DNA of 36,844 nucleotides from Bacteroidales bacterium (GTDB taxonomy: Bacteria; Bacteroidota; Bacteroidia; Bacteroidales; UBA932). The translations under genes were made by a program, and so were the position numbers. Location of the stretch: the NCBI GenBank assembly GCA_017473705.1, contig JAFUJQ010000030.1, positions 1 through 36,844 of the forward strand. The letters are read 5' to 3'. Positions 7,129-13,983 of the stretch are shown one piece after another (the first letter of the stretch is position 1; the number at the start of each line of letters is the position of its first letter). The notes below the pieces were generated by a model, which did not search any database, was not told where the DNA came from, and saw only the letters and a list, made by a program, of their open reading frames with translations.

Positions 7129-7806
7129 ATGGAAGAAAACAGACAGACAGCCGTCATGATGACGGAAGACCAGGCAGCCAAGTTCGCGGCATTCCTGGAG
7201 CAGGAGAAGGCCGAGGAGGCCAAGGCAGCAGCAAAGAAGATGAGGAATGACTACAGGGAGATGGTTGACGACGCCATCGAGATATGCATTCCGAAACTCA
7301 AGGCAGTGTCCAAGGACCTTGAGAACAACAAGAGAACAGTCTTCGAAGAGTTTTCTACGATCCTTGAGATGAAGGCTGAGATGTTCAAGATGGAGAAGGA
7401 GCAGGATCTGGACAACCAGTCGCACACTTTCACCAACAGCAAGGGCAACATGCGCATTGTTCTCGGACACTACGTCACCGACAACTATCTCGACACTGTT
7501 GACGAAGGAATCGCCAAGGTGCAGCAGTACATCACCTCTCTTGCCTCGGATGAGAAGTCAAAGTCGCTTGTGGATATGGTGATGAGGTTGCTTGCCAAGG
7601 ATGCGAAAGGCACGCTCAAGGCATCAAGGATCATCCAGTTGCGCAAGATGGCCGAGAAGTCAGGTGCACCGGAGTTCATCGAGGGCGTGAAGATCATCGA
7701 GGAGGCCTACCAGCCTATCAAGTCGCGCACCTTCCTCAAGGCTTATGTGAAGAACGAGGAGACGGGGGCATGGGAGCAGATACCTCTGGGAATGACTGAA
7801 GCATAG
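7129..7806 (+). CDS. DUF3164 family protein
   Basis: A 225-residue protein with a helical, charged N-terminus (coiled-coil prone, about 15-110), then a core with KGNMRIVLGHYVTDNYLD and RIIQLRKMAEKSGAPEF, ending in an IKSRTFLKAYVKNE strand. This order is typical of DUF3164, common in the early regions of Mu-like phages next to the transposition genes. Its biochemical role is not established. It lies 13 nt downstream of the preceding gene. Confidence 0.75.
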   Translation: MEENRQTAVMMTEDQAAKFAAFLEQEKAEEAKAAAKKMRNDYREMVDDAIEICIPKLKAVSKDLENNKRTVFEEFSTILEMKAEMFKMEKEQDLDNQSHTFTNSKGNMRIVLGHYVTDNYLDTVDEGIAKVQQYITSLASDEKSKSLVDMVMRLLAKDAKGTLKASRIIQLRKMAEKSGAPEFIEGVKIIEEAYQPIKSRTFLKAYVKNEETGAWEQIPLGMTEA

Positions 7807-7816
7807 GAGGTCCTTC

Positions 7817-8083
7817 ATGAAGAGATATACCAAGGAAGAGATCGAGCGCGAGGCGCTCTCTCTTGCAAAAAAGATAAAGAGAAATGAGGAGGCGAAGCCT
7901 GATGATCAGGTTGACCACTCCGTGACTGTACTGATCGAGAAGGATAAGGCCGTGATGGTCTGCGGATCGGCCGGACTTCTTGAGGATATGTTTGTCGAGA
8001 TTCTCAACAGAAGACCTGAAATGCGGCAGGTTCTTGAGAATGCTATCTATAGGTATGGACAGAGAAACACCTGGAAAATTTAG
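7817..8083 (+). CDS. Small hypothetical protein
   Basis: An 88-residue protein, MKRYTKEEIEREALSL, with AGGAGG at 7805-7810, 6 nt before ATG. The N-terminus is a charged helix. The second half (VTVLIEKDKAVMVCGSAG, then LEDMFVEILNRRPEM) looks like a small alpha/beta domain. It follows the DUF3164 gene by 10 nt and is part of the same transcript. Function unknown. Confidence 0.55.
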   Translation: MKRYTKEEIEREALSLAKKIKRNEEAKPDDQVDHSVTVLIEKDKAVMVCGSAGLLEDMFVEILNRRPEMRQVLENAIYRYGQRNTWKI

Positions 8084-8091
8084 TTAGTAGT

Positions 8092-8367
8092 ATGGCAAAA
8101 AAAGGAAGAAGTGCAGAACTTATCAAGCGGCGTAACGCCAAGGTGGCCGCTAGATTCGTCTACTGGACCGAAGTGCAGCGTCTGAGAAGTGACGATGCTA
8201 TCAAGTACATGGCACAGAATGAGTTCTTCTTGAGCGAATTCATGATCATGGACATCATCAAGAAGGCAGCGAGGGACAACGGGGATGACCGCAAGATTGT
8301 ATTCCCACATCCGAGACTGCCGAAGTTCAACACTCACGACATGGAGTTATTCAAAGGAGAGAAGTAG
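8092..8367 (+). CDS. Small HTH-like protein
   Basis: A 91-residue basic protein. Residues about 12-60 (ELIKRRNAKVAARFVYWTEV, then LRSDDAIKYMAQNEFFLSEF) look like an atypical helix-turn-helix in which FFLSEFMIMDIIKKA is the second helix pair. Similar small proteins occur in Bacteroidales Mu-like prophages. A DNA-binding or regulatory role is plausible but not shown. It starts 8 nt after the previous stop. Confidence 0.5.
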   Translation: MAKKGRSAELIKRRNAKVAARFVYWTEVQRLRSDDAIKYMAQNEFFLSEFMIMDIIKKAARDNGDDRKIVFPHPRLPKFNTHDMELFKGEK

Positions 8368-8368
8368 T

Positions 8369-8605
8369 ATGGAAAAGGATAAGATCATTAAGGCGGCACA
8401 GTTAGCCGATGACCTCAAGAAGGTGAACAGGGCGCTTGAGGTGTTTGACCAATCGACAACAGGACAGGTTGCGGTCAGAGTCAGTTCCAGAGTCACAGAC
8501 GGGGAAATGATGTTCGCCTACCTTCCGAAATGCATAGCACCGGCAATATGCCAGGTGCTTGCAGAAGCAAAGAATTATATCATTAAAGAAATGGAGGAAC
8601 TGTAA
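8369..8605 (+). CDS. Small helical protein, member 1 of a local family
   Basis: A 78-residue protein, MEKDKIIKAAQLADDLKKVN. ATG 8369 directly follows the previous stop. The pattern is an N-terminal amphipathic helix, a beta-rich middle (GQVAVRVSSRVTDG) and a C-terminal helix ending IIKEMEEL. The same plan recurs in the proteins at 8728, 8984 and 9913, suggesting duplication. Function unknown. Confidence 0.5.
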   Translation: MEKDKIIKAAQLADDLKKVNRALEVFDQSTTGQVAVRVSSRVTDGEMMFAYLPKCIAPAICQVLAEAKNYIIKEMEEL

Positions 8606-8606
8606 C

Positions 8607-8726
8607 ATGAGAAAACATGTCACAAAATCTTATCGCAAGGGCCGCATGTGGCGCGTCCAGACTGTCACAACATGGGAGAATGACAGACCGAAGGTAAAGC
8701 AGATCATTCACTATATGCCGCAGTAA
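8607..8726 (+). CDS. Very small basic protein (39 aa)
   Basis: Starts MRKHVTKSYRKGRMWRV and ends QIIHYMPQ. It begins 1 nt after the preceding stop and ends 1 nt before the next start, which supports translation as part of a tightly packed set. Strongly basic with aromatic residues; a nucleic-acid-binding role is possible. No family recognised. Confidence 0.45.
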   Translation: MRKHVTKSYRKGRMWRVQTVTTWENDRPKVKQIIHYMPQ

Positions 8727-8727
8727 T

Positions 8728-8982
8728 ATGGATCTGGAAAATATCAAAAGAGTCAAGACCCTAATTGCAGAGTCCGAGGAAATCAAGGCCACATTAGATG
8801 CTCTGCAAAAAGAATCTATAGATAATATAGAGATTACTACATGGCGTAAGAACAATTTAGCAATAGGTCCGGGAGCCTCAGCAATGATTACGACCATAAA
8901 GCAAAGGGATTTTGTTATACACTTTATTCGACTTCTAGAAACAAGACTTGGTTCTATCGGAGAAGAACTACAAAGACTATAA
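8728..8982 (+). CDS. Small helical protein, member 2 of a local family
   Basis: An 84-residue protein, MDLENIKRVKTLIAESEEIK, with the same plan as 8369 and 8984: N-terminal coiled-coil-like helix, central strand region, C-terminal helix ending IGEELQRL. The gene is visibly more AT-rich than its neighbours, which suggests separate acquisition or relaxed codon use. Function unknown. Confidence 0.45.
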   Translation: MDLENIKRVKTLIAESEEIKATLDALQKESIDNIEITTWRKNNLAIGPGASAMITTIKQRDFVIHFIRLLETRLGSIGEELQRL

Positions 8983-8983
8983 T

Positions 8984-9220
8984 ATGGATCCTAAGAATCT
9001 GAACAGAGCGAATGAACTGTTTGAGGAGAAACGTCAACTTCTTGAGATGCGACAGTTCATCAGCAGCAAGAAGCCGGGAGATGTCGGAGTTTCTGTCTAT
9101 GACGCTCGCTCCTCCGGCACAGAGTCAAAAGAGATCGAGTCCGACAAATTGGTGCCTTACCTAGAGAAGGCTCTATACGAAAGGCTTACAGACATAACCA
9201 AAGAGGTAGCAGCCCTTTGA
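8984..9220 (+). CDS. Small helical protein, member 3 of a local family
   Basis: A 78-residue protein, MDPKNLNRANELFEEKRQLL. ATG 8984 lies 1 nt after the preceding stop; an upstream TTG at 8948 would run inside the previous gene and is rejected. It contains a polar middle (VSVYDARSSGTESKE) and a C-terminal helix ending DITKEVAAL. It shares the architecture of the 8369, 8728 and 9913 products. A strong terminator follows. Confidence 0.45.
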   Translation: MDPKNLNRANELFEEKRQLLEMRQFISSKKPGDVGVSVYDARSSGTESKEIESDKLVPYLEKALYERLTDITKEVAAL

Positions 9221-9240
9221 GTATATTCAAAATGCACCAG

Positions 9241-9274
9241 CGGCCGCTCCACATTCAAGGGAGCGGCCGTTTTT
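9241..9274 (+). terminator. Rho-independent terminator
   Basis: cggccgctcc (9241-9250) pairs perfectly with ggagcggccg (9260-9269) across a 9-nt loop, followed by TTTTT (9270-9274). It ends the early transcript in the middle of the small-gene array, so downstream genes either depend on read-through or have their own unseen promoter. Confidence 0.85.
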
Positions 9275-9290
9275 ATAACAAAACTAAAAA

Positions 9291-9671
9291 ATGATGAATG
9301 TGAAAGAATACAAAGTATGTCCTGGAACACTAGGAGTCTCCACTACTGTTGCTGAAGACGTAGTCAAGCCTCTCAGGAGGCTGACAAAGGGGCTTATCAA
9401 GGCTGAGATCACTTGTGGTAATGTGATTCTTCCGGATTTTCTCAGAATGATTGCTCCAACCGAGGAGGTGATCAAACGCCTGTATTTCTTAAAAAGGTTT
9501 GGATTCCCGTTGGGCTGCATCGAGAATGCATATGATCCTTGGAGTTCGCCAGTTCGAGATTATTACACTCAAGATGGCCTCGACACTATTTGGAAGTACG
9601 ATGGCGTAAAATTCATGCATAAGATCATAAAGCCGACAAAAAAAGGCTGGCAAGTGGAATTTATCTATTAA
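9291..9671 (+). CDS. Hypothetical protein
   Basis: A 126-residue protein, MMNVKEYKVCPGTLGV; ATG at 9294 is an equally good start. The N-terminus (PGTLGVSTTVAEDVVKPLRR) and an aromatic C-terminal half give no known motif. It begins just after a terminator, has no clear upstream promoter and is more AT-rich than the core genes. Probably an accessory gene. Confidence 0.5.
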   Translation: MMNVKEYKVCPGTLGVSTTVAEDVVKPLRRLTKGLIKAEITCGNVILPDFLRMIAPTEEVIKRLYFLKRFGFPLGCIENAYDPWSSPVRDYYTQDGLDTIWKYDGVKFMHKIIKPTKKGWQVEFIY

Positions 9672-9688
9672 TCATTGGAGGAATTATC

Positions 9689-9895
9689 ATGAAGATAAAT
9701 GAAGGTGGCAAGACCATAAACTTGGAGGGGCCGATCGATGAGATCAGAATCGGAATAGCATGTCATGGTGCCCTTGAATTGTGGATTGTCGACAAAGAGG
9801 GAAATGAGAGTCTGACATATCTGACGCTTGATGAAGCCATGAGACTTGCTTCTGAACTGAAGGCAGCCCTTTATGAGAGGATTAAACAGATTTAA
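9689..9895 (+). CDS. Small hypothetical protein
   Basis: A 68-residue protein, MKINEGGKTINLEGP. GGAGG (9677-9681) lies 7 nt upstream of ATG. Beta-strands are followed by a helix (LDEAMRLASELKAALYERIK). The C-terminal segment resembles that of the 8984 product (ALYERL), hinting at a shared origin. Function unknown. Confidence 0.5.
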   Translation: MKINEGGKTINLEGPIDEIRIGIACHGALELWIVDKEGNESLTYLTLDEAMRLASELKAALYERIKQI

Positions 9896-9912
9896 CAACA
9901 GGAGGAATTCAT

Positions 9913-10173
9913 ATGGAATTATCAACATTTAAGATAGCCGAGCAGATCAATAGCAAGAAAGATTATCTTAAGGAACAGTTGAAGCATATCGATGCCGGAG
10001 CCTGGAGGCTCGGATGTAAGTTGGAACTAAAAACCGGCTATGCAGAGATGGGGCGAGACTTGACTACTACTGCAGAGTTTAAGGAAGATGTGACTGAGGA
10101 AATATGCAAGGCTGTAAAAGATGTTATCATCAGGCGTATAGAAGCCCTTGAGGCAGAATTTAAGGAGTTGTAA
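9913..10173 (+). CDS. Small helical protein, member 4 of a local family
   Basis: An 86-residue protein, MELSTFKIAEQINSKKDYLK, with GGAGG at 9901-9905, 7 nt before ATG. An N-terminal helix, a polar middle and a C-terminal helix ending IEALEAEFKEL repeat the plan of the 8369, 8728 and 8984 proteins. Function unknown. Confidence 0.5.
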   Translation: MELSTFKIAEQINSKKDYLKEQLKHIDAGAWRLGCKLELKTGYAEMGRDLTTTAEFKEDVTEEICKAVKDVIIRRIEALEAEFKEL

Positions 10174-10174
10174 T

Positions 10175-10439
10175 ATGGATATAGCAGAAGCCAAAGGCTT
10201 CAAGTGTTACGTTTACGGTTCAGGCAGATCTTGGTACAGACATAAACGAAGGTAGACAGTTTGCTGAAAAAATTGCGACTGTAATTTATGATTCGGCAGA
10301 ACCATCAAAGGCTCAACAGTTTGTCAAAGATAACTATAATACAGATAATGCTTCAATTATAATAGGTGATGCTCAATTTACAATGAGAGCGCCTTCGGCC
10401 TTTGTTCGAATTCTAGAGATACAAAAATACAAGGAATAG
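10175..10439 (+). pseudogene. Small gene interrupted by a frameshift
   Basis: ATG 10175 follows the previous stop by 1 nt and reads MDIAEAKGFK, but the frame stops early, near 10255. The +1 frame is open from 10185 to TAG at 10437-10439 and encodes a protein-like sequence (ADLGTDINEGRQFAEKIA, then AEPSKAQQFVKDNYN). Switching frame near 10190-10200 gives about 88 codons, the size of its neighbours. It is either a decayed gene, a sequencing error or a recoded gene; no classic slippery site is seen. Confidence 0.5.
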
Positions 10440-10445
10440 TTTTGC

Positions 10446-10477
10446 AAAAAGAGCAGCGGATGTCCGCTGCTCTTTTT
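10446..10477. terminator. Bidirectional terminator between convergent operons
   Basis: AAAAAGAGCAGCGGA (10446-10460) and TCCGCTGCTCTTTTT (10463-10477) form a perfect 15-bp inverted repeat with A-tract and T-tract arms. It can stop both the rightward early transcript and the leftward late transcript. The leftward gene ends exactly at its right edge. Confidence 0.85.
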
Positions 10478-10974
10478 CATTGTAAGACCTGGGCTACGAT
10501 CTTCGGTTTTGCTTGAGTCATCACTGTCTGAGGCTCCAGCATTTCCGTGACTGTGGCCGTATAGGTAGATTCATAGACCTTGATTCCGTGGTTCGCTGTG
10601 TAGAACCTTGAATTTGTGCGAATAAGGGCCGAATCTTCGCCTATCCGGTGGCCTTGAAGGAGTTTGTGCAGTTCGTGTCTTTTCTCCTTTCTACGGGCTA
10701 TTAAATGCGTAGTGGTGGAATGATGGTGCGTGTCATCATAACAGTCGATGATAAGCCGGACGCGGATTGTCGCCGTGCCTTTCTGATTCAAACCTCCGAT
10801 GTTGCTCCACTCTGCAGACGGAGCGTCGATGAGTACGGCCGGAAAGGTCAGCGGATAGATGTCGCGGCTTTCCTGGTCTAGCATCTCCAACTGACCATAA
10901 TCTTCATCCACGACCTCAAGGTCGGGCATGGCGTTGCCTATGAGGTCAACGAGTTCTTCTAGTAGACATTCCAT
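10477..10974 (-). CDS. Head-tail completion protein, gp37-like (tentative)
   Basis: A 165-residue protein, last gene of the leftward late operon, overlapping the G-like gene by 29 nt. Beta-rich middle segments (GTATIRVRLIIDCYDD) and a C-terminal strand pair (YESTYTATVTEML) match the layout of phage tail-terminator/gp37-type proteins. A cluster DDTHHHSTTTH may bind metal. Assignment rests on order and fold impression, not a signature motif. Confidence 0.5.
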   Translation of the reverse strand: MECLLEELVDLIGNAMPDLEVVDEDYGQLEMLDQESRDIYPLTFPAVLIDAPSAEWSNIGGLNQKGTATIRVRLIIDCYDDTHHHSTTTHLIARRKEKRHELHKLLQGHRIGEDSALIRTNSRFYTANHGIKVYESTYTATVTEMLEPQTVMTQAKPKIVAQVLQ

Positions 10975-11566
10975 TCTGTATGAAATTAGTAAGTTCTGAA
11001 TTGATGATTTCCCGGATAATGCGGTCGACTTCCGGGTGTTCTCCCATGAACCGGCGCTGAGGTATCTTGATTTTGCTGCCGACCTTCTTCAGTGCCATGG
11101 CACGCCAGAACTCGGCTTCCTTGCTCAGGGTTTCTGCCTTCTGCCGGTTCCTTTTTCCCGTGGCTCGGCCATACATGCCGCTGACAAGCCCTTTCTTGTA
11201 GTACTGGCTCCAGAAGAAACTCTTCATCCTTCTGGTGACAGTGATCTCACCGCCTTCGTTGTGGATTTCCGCATAGATGAGGGTGTTCTGAATGGTGACT
11301 CTGCCTGGTTCCGGGATGTAGTCTGTCGACATCATGAGATGATTGGTGCCTGAGAGCAGGGTGCCATATCCGGGGCCACTATCAAAACCCTGTTCAATCC
11401 TCAAAGGCGGTGACCATGCAGCACCGTAGAAACCTCCCTTGCGGAAGTTCTGCCGGATGCTGTCACGCACGGCACGTCCGACCTTGACGGGCAGGACTCT
11501 GTCCTTCAGTCTCATCAGTTCTCTGACGGCTCGGTTGATTTCTCCCTGTAAATCCGGTACTGGCAT
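10946..11566 (-). CDS. Phage virion morphogenesis protein (Mu G-like)
   Basis: A 206-residue protein. The segment RDSIRQNFRKGGFYGAAWSP followed by a GTLLSGTNHLMMS motif and a YAEIHNEGGEI motif is characteristic of the phage virion morphogenesis family (Mu gpG, head-tail joining). A basic C-terminal region with IPQRRFMGEHPEVD is also typical. It is separated from the F-like gene by a 243-bp gap holding an opposite-strand gene. Confidence 0.8.
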   Translation of the reverse strand: MPVPDLQGEINRAVRELMRLKDRVLPVKVGRAVRDSIRQNFRKGGFYGAAWSPPLRIEQGFDSGPGYGTLLSGTNHLMMSTDYIPEPGRVTIQNTLIYAEIHNEGGEITVTRRMKSFFWSQYYKKGLVSGMYGRATGKRNRQKAETLSKEAEFWRAMALKKVGSKIKIPQRRFMGEHPEVDRIIREIINSELTNFIQNGMSTRRTR

Positions 11567-11597
11567 GTTGTTTATTAATTATTTAATGTTAAATTTG
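11567..11597 (+). promoter_or_regulatory. Private promoter for the small gene at 11611
   Basis: TTG (11567-11569), a 20-bp spacer, then TAAATTTG (11590-11597), a good match to the Bacteroidota promoter. Transcription would begin near 11603, a few bases before ATG 11611. It points against the surrounding leftward late operon, which suggests expression in the lysogen. Confidence 0.55.
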
Positions 11598-11610
11598 CCG
11601 AAAATTGTCA

Positions 11611-11826
11611 ATGTTATACGTTAAGTCTCATAATCTGGCATCGAATCTTGCCAAGTCAGAAGGCTTCTCTGCTGTTGAATTTCTCAAGGAATGGCAGGGA
11701 TATGATCTTTTTGTCGCCGTTGCCGATGAGCCTTCTTTCACTGGTTATCCTGATTATGTCCTTGCGAACGATAATAATGCCCGCTGGGCTAATCCAGAAG
11801 AGACCGAGTCTATTCTTTTTGCTTGA
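11611..11826 (+). CDS. Small opposite-strand gene (moron); candidate immunity protein
   Basis: A 71-residue protein, MLYVKSHNLASNLAKSEGFS, inserted on the + strand between two leftward head genes. Its end overlaps the 3' end of the toxin-domain head gene by 17 nt. It is acidic, with an aromatic strand pair (WQGYDLFVAVADEPSFTGYP) and a C-terminus ARWANPEETESILF. Its own promoter and orientation fit a lysogenic accessory gene. Neutralising the adjacent papain-like toxin domain is a plausible role, inferred purely from position. The family was not recognised. Confidence 0.55.
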   Translation: MLYVKSHNLASNLAKSEGFSAVEFLKEWQGYDLFVAVADEPSFTGYPDYVLANDNNARWANPEETESILFA

Positions 11827-13897
11827 CGACCGCACCGTCAATCATCGAGGTGTCTACCCTCAAGTTGTCAACTCTGTAGAATCTTAAAGAGTTCAGTTTG
11901 ATTCTGTCATAATAGAATTCGTCTTCTTTCATCTTTTTACCCGTTTGAGGATCATAGAATAGTCCTTTACCGTCAGCACTTCTTTCGAAGGTGATGATAT
12001 GTCCACCGCCGGATTTCCAGTAGAACCTTAAATGATACCTTCCTGATTCGGAAGTACGTCTTGCCCAATCTACGGCTGCGGCCTTATCTGTCATGGCATA
12101 TATCTCCTGAAGTTTAGGAAGTTGTCCTGTGCTAGGGTCAATCCATATCAACTCGGTCTGATACGAAAGACGGTATGGCACGCTTCCACGTTTCTTGGTA
12201 TTGGCACGTGCTGATACAGTCAAGCCTCTTCTTCTCATCTCATTGGCTACGACGCAACTCTGACAGTTGATTCTATATGATTTACTGCTGAGGTATTTTG
12301 GATTTCCGCGTAATTCATTAGCCTCATCAAAGTTCATATGCTTAGCAGGTGCTTTCATCTTCAGCGTTTTCGCCACTTCAGCCATGTTTTCTCTGAACAG
12401 ACGTCTTTCATTCCATCTCCTACGGATGTCTTCTTTTTCAGCATCGGTCTTCTGGCGTTTCTTGATGACTTTTTTAGGTTCTGCAACCTTAGCAACGGAG
12501 TCAAAGAATTCCTGAAGATTCTTGGCAATTCTTTTCTCGTTTTTAATCCATGAGGCAAACGACTCCGCGATGTATTCACCCTTTGTTGCTCCGGCATATC
12601 CCGAAATTTTGACGGAATTGGCAGCAATGTCCTTAAGGCTGTTGATCAGATCTGCTGGCATCTTTGTCCACTGAACATGATGTCCCATCTCATGTATGAT
12701 GCAGCCCTTAAGGCTAGGGTCGACTAATGAACGGCCGGCCTTCTTGTATCTCTCGGCTATTTCTCGCTGAGCGGGGGACAACTTGTCAAGATTGGCCATG
12801 ACTTTGTCCCATGCTTCTTGAGATTTTTTCTGATATTCAGCAAAGGCTTTAGCACTCTTCAACACATCGGTATTGAGATATATGCCTTTTGACACCGGAT
12901 CATAAGCCGCGACGGCATCAGCACCATCCTTGAAGATCTTCTGTCCTGCTTTTGATGATCCGGAAACAGTCTTGATTCCGGCCAGTTTGGGCACATCGAC
13001 AGAGTCCATGACTTGCTTGAGAGCCTTGTTGATTTCATTTGCATTATCGAGAGATATTCCCTTGAATGAAACCCTTCCTCCAAACGTGCGGTCGATTCCA
13101 AGTTTCTGACAGTACTGCTCGGCAAACTTTTCTGCTTCTTCTATAGTTTTTGTAGGCACAAAGTCTACCACAGTGCCGACTGTCTTTGCCACTGCCTGGC
13201 CTGCGCCAGGAAATGCCTTGGTAATGTACGGGTGAGTGTTTGAGAACAGTTTCCCGTCTTTACCCGGATTGTTGTCGAGACCTGGCTGCTGCGGTACCGG
13301 ATAGAAGTCACGTATCACTTCGTCATTGACGGGTTCATCGGTCTGCTGGAGTGTACACTTGCAGTTCCATCTGTCACCCGGACGGTGCTTCTCCCAGAAC
13401 GGATGGTTCACAGGCAGGGTCAGTTTCTTCTCCCAGTACTGACGGTGGAGAGGATCCTGCTGTGGGCTCGTGGTCGGCATCCATCGGACGTTAGGAAAGA
13501 TGTCGGCCTCTTGTTCGAAGTGCTTCCAGTCCGCTGCCTGATGAGCCCTGAGGACTGCGGTGTTGTACTCCGTCCGGAGCCATGGACCGACATAGTGGTC
13601 GGTCATGCCCTTGATGTCCTCGATCCATCTGTCGAACTTCTTGAGGCGGCCGTTTTCGTCCAGCAGTTGAGAGGCGATGTCGTTCTGCATACGGTGTACC
13701 CTGAAGGCGCTCCATATGGCATTGTTGGTGCGGATCTGACTGACGAACTCATCAGGCACATCCGGCCATTCCGACTGCGTCAGTCCCTTCGCTGCAGCCT
13801 CGTTGAACAGACGCAGAGTCTCACGGAAGATGTGGTCCTCGATGTCATCGCGGACGTTCAGCCCCTTGTAGATGGCCTCAAGACCCTTGGCAAGCAT
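11810..13897 (-). CDS. Mu F-like head morphogenesis protein fused to zincin and papain-like (Tox-PL-like) domains
   Basis: A 695-residue protein. Residues 1-190 are Mu F/SPP1 gp7-like, ending in the family motif with HRPGDRWNCKC (about 171-181). Residues about 230-460 hold a metallopeptidase with HEMGHH (402-407) and a downstream GEYIAESFA that could supply the third zinc ligand. Residues about 520-695 look like a papain-fold toxin: NCQSC (C545, C548), GGGHII (H633) and YDPQTG (D649) supply a Cys-His-Asp set. The same frame is open upstream to the portal stop and encodes YYGHTCECC, so translation may begin at a non-AUG codon near 13984-13987. Such fusions (polyvalent proteins) are thought to be injected with phage DNA. 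Confidence 0.8.
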   Translation of the reverse strand: MLAKGLEAIYKGLNVRDDIEDHIFRETLRLFNEAAAKGLTQSEWPDVPDEFVSQIRTNNAIWSAFRVHRMQNDIASQLLDENGRLKKFDRWIEDIKGMTDHYVGPWLRTEYNTAVLRAHQAADWKHFEQEADIFPNVRWMPTTSPQQDPLHRQYWEKKLTLPVNHPFWEKHRPGDRWNCKCTLQQTDEPVNDEVIRDFYPVPQQPGLDNNPGKDGKLFSNTHPYITKAFPGAGQAVAKTVGTVVDFVPTKTIEEAEKFAEQYCQKLGIDRTFGGRVSFKGISLDNANEINKALKQVMDSVDVPKLAGIKTVSGSSKAGQKIFKDGADAVAAYDPVSKGIYLNTDVLKSAKAFAEYQKKSQEAWDKVMANLDKLSPAQREIAERYKKAGRSLVDPSLKGCIIHEMGHHVQWTKMPADLINSLKDIAANSVKISGYAGATKGEYIAESFASWIKNEKRIAKNLQEFFDSVAKVAEPKKVIKKRQKTDAEKEDIRRRWNERRLFRENMAEVAKTLKMKAPAKHMNFDEANELRGNPKYLSSKSYRINCQSCVVANEMRRRGLTVSARANTKKRGSVPYRLSYQTELIWIDPSTGQLPKLQEIYAMTDKAAAVDWARRTSESGRYHLRFYWKSGGGHIITFERSADGKGLFYDPQTGKKMKEDEFYYDRIKLNSLRFYRVDNLRVDTSMIDGAVVKQKE

Positions 13898-13983
13898 CTC
13901 GGCACTGAACTCTATCTTCTGCCTAGCCGCAGCCTCGAATCCTTCGCAGCACTCGCATGTATGGCCGTAGTACAGGTCATCTA

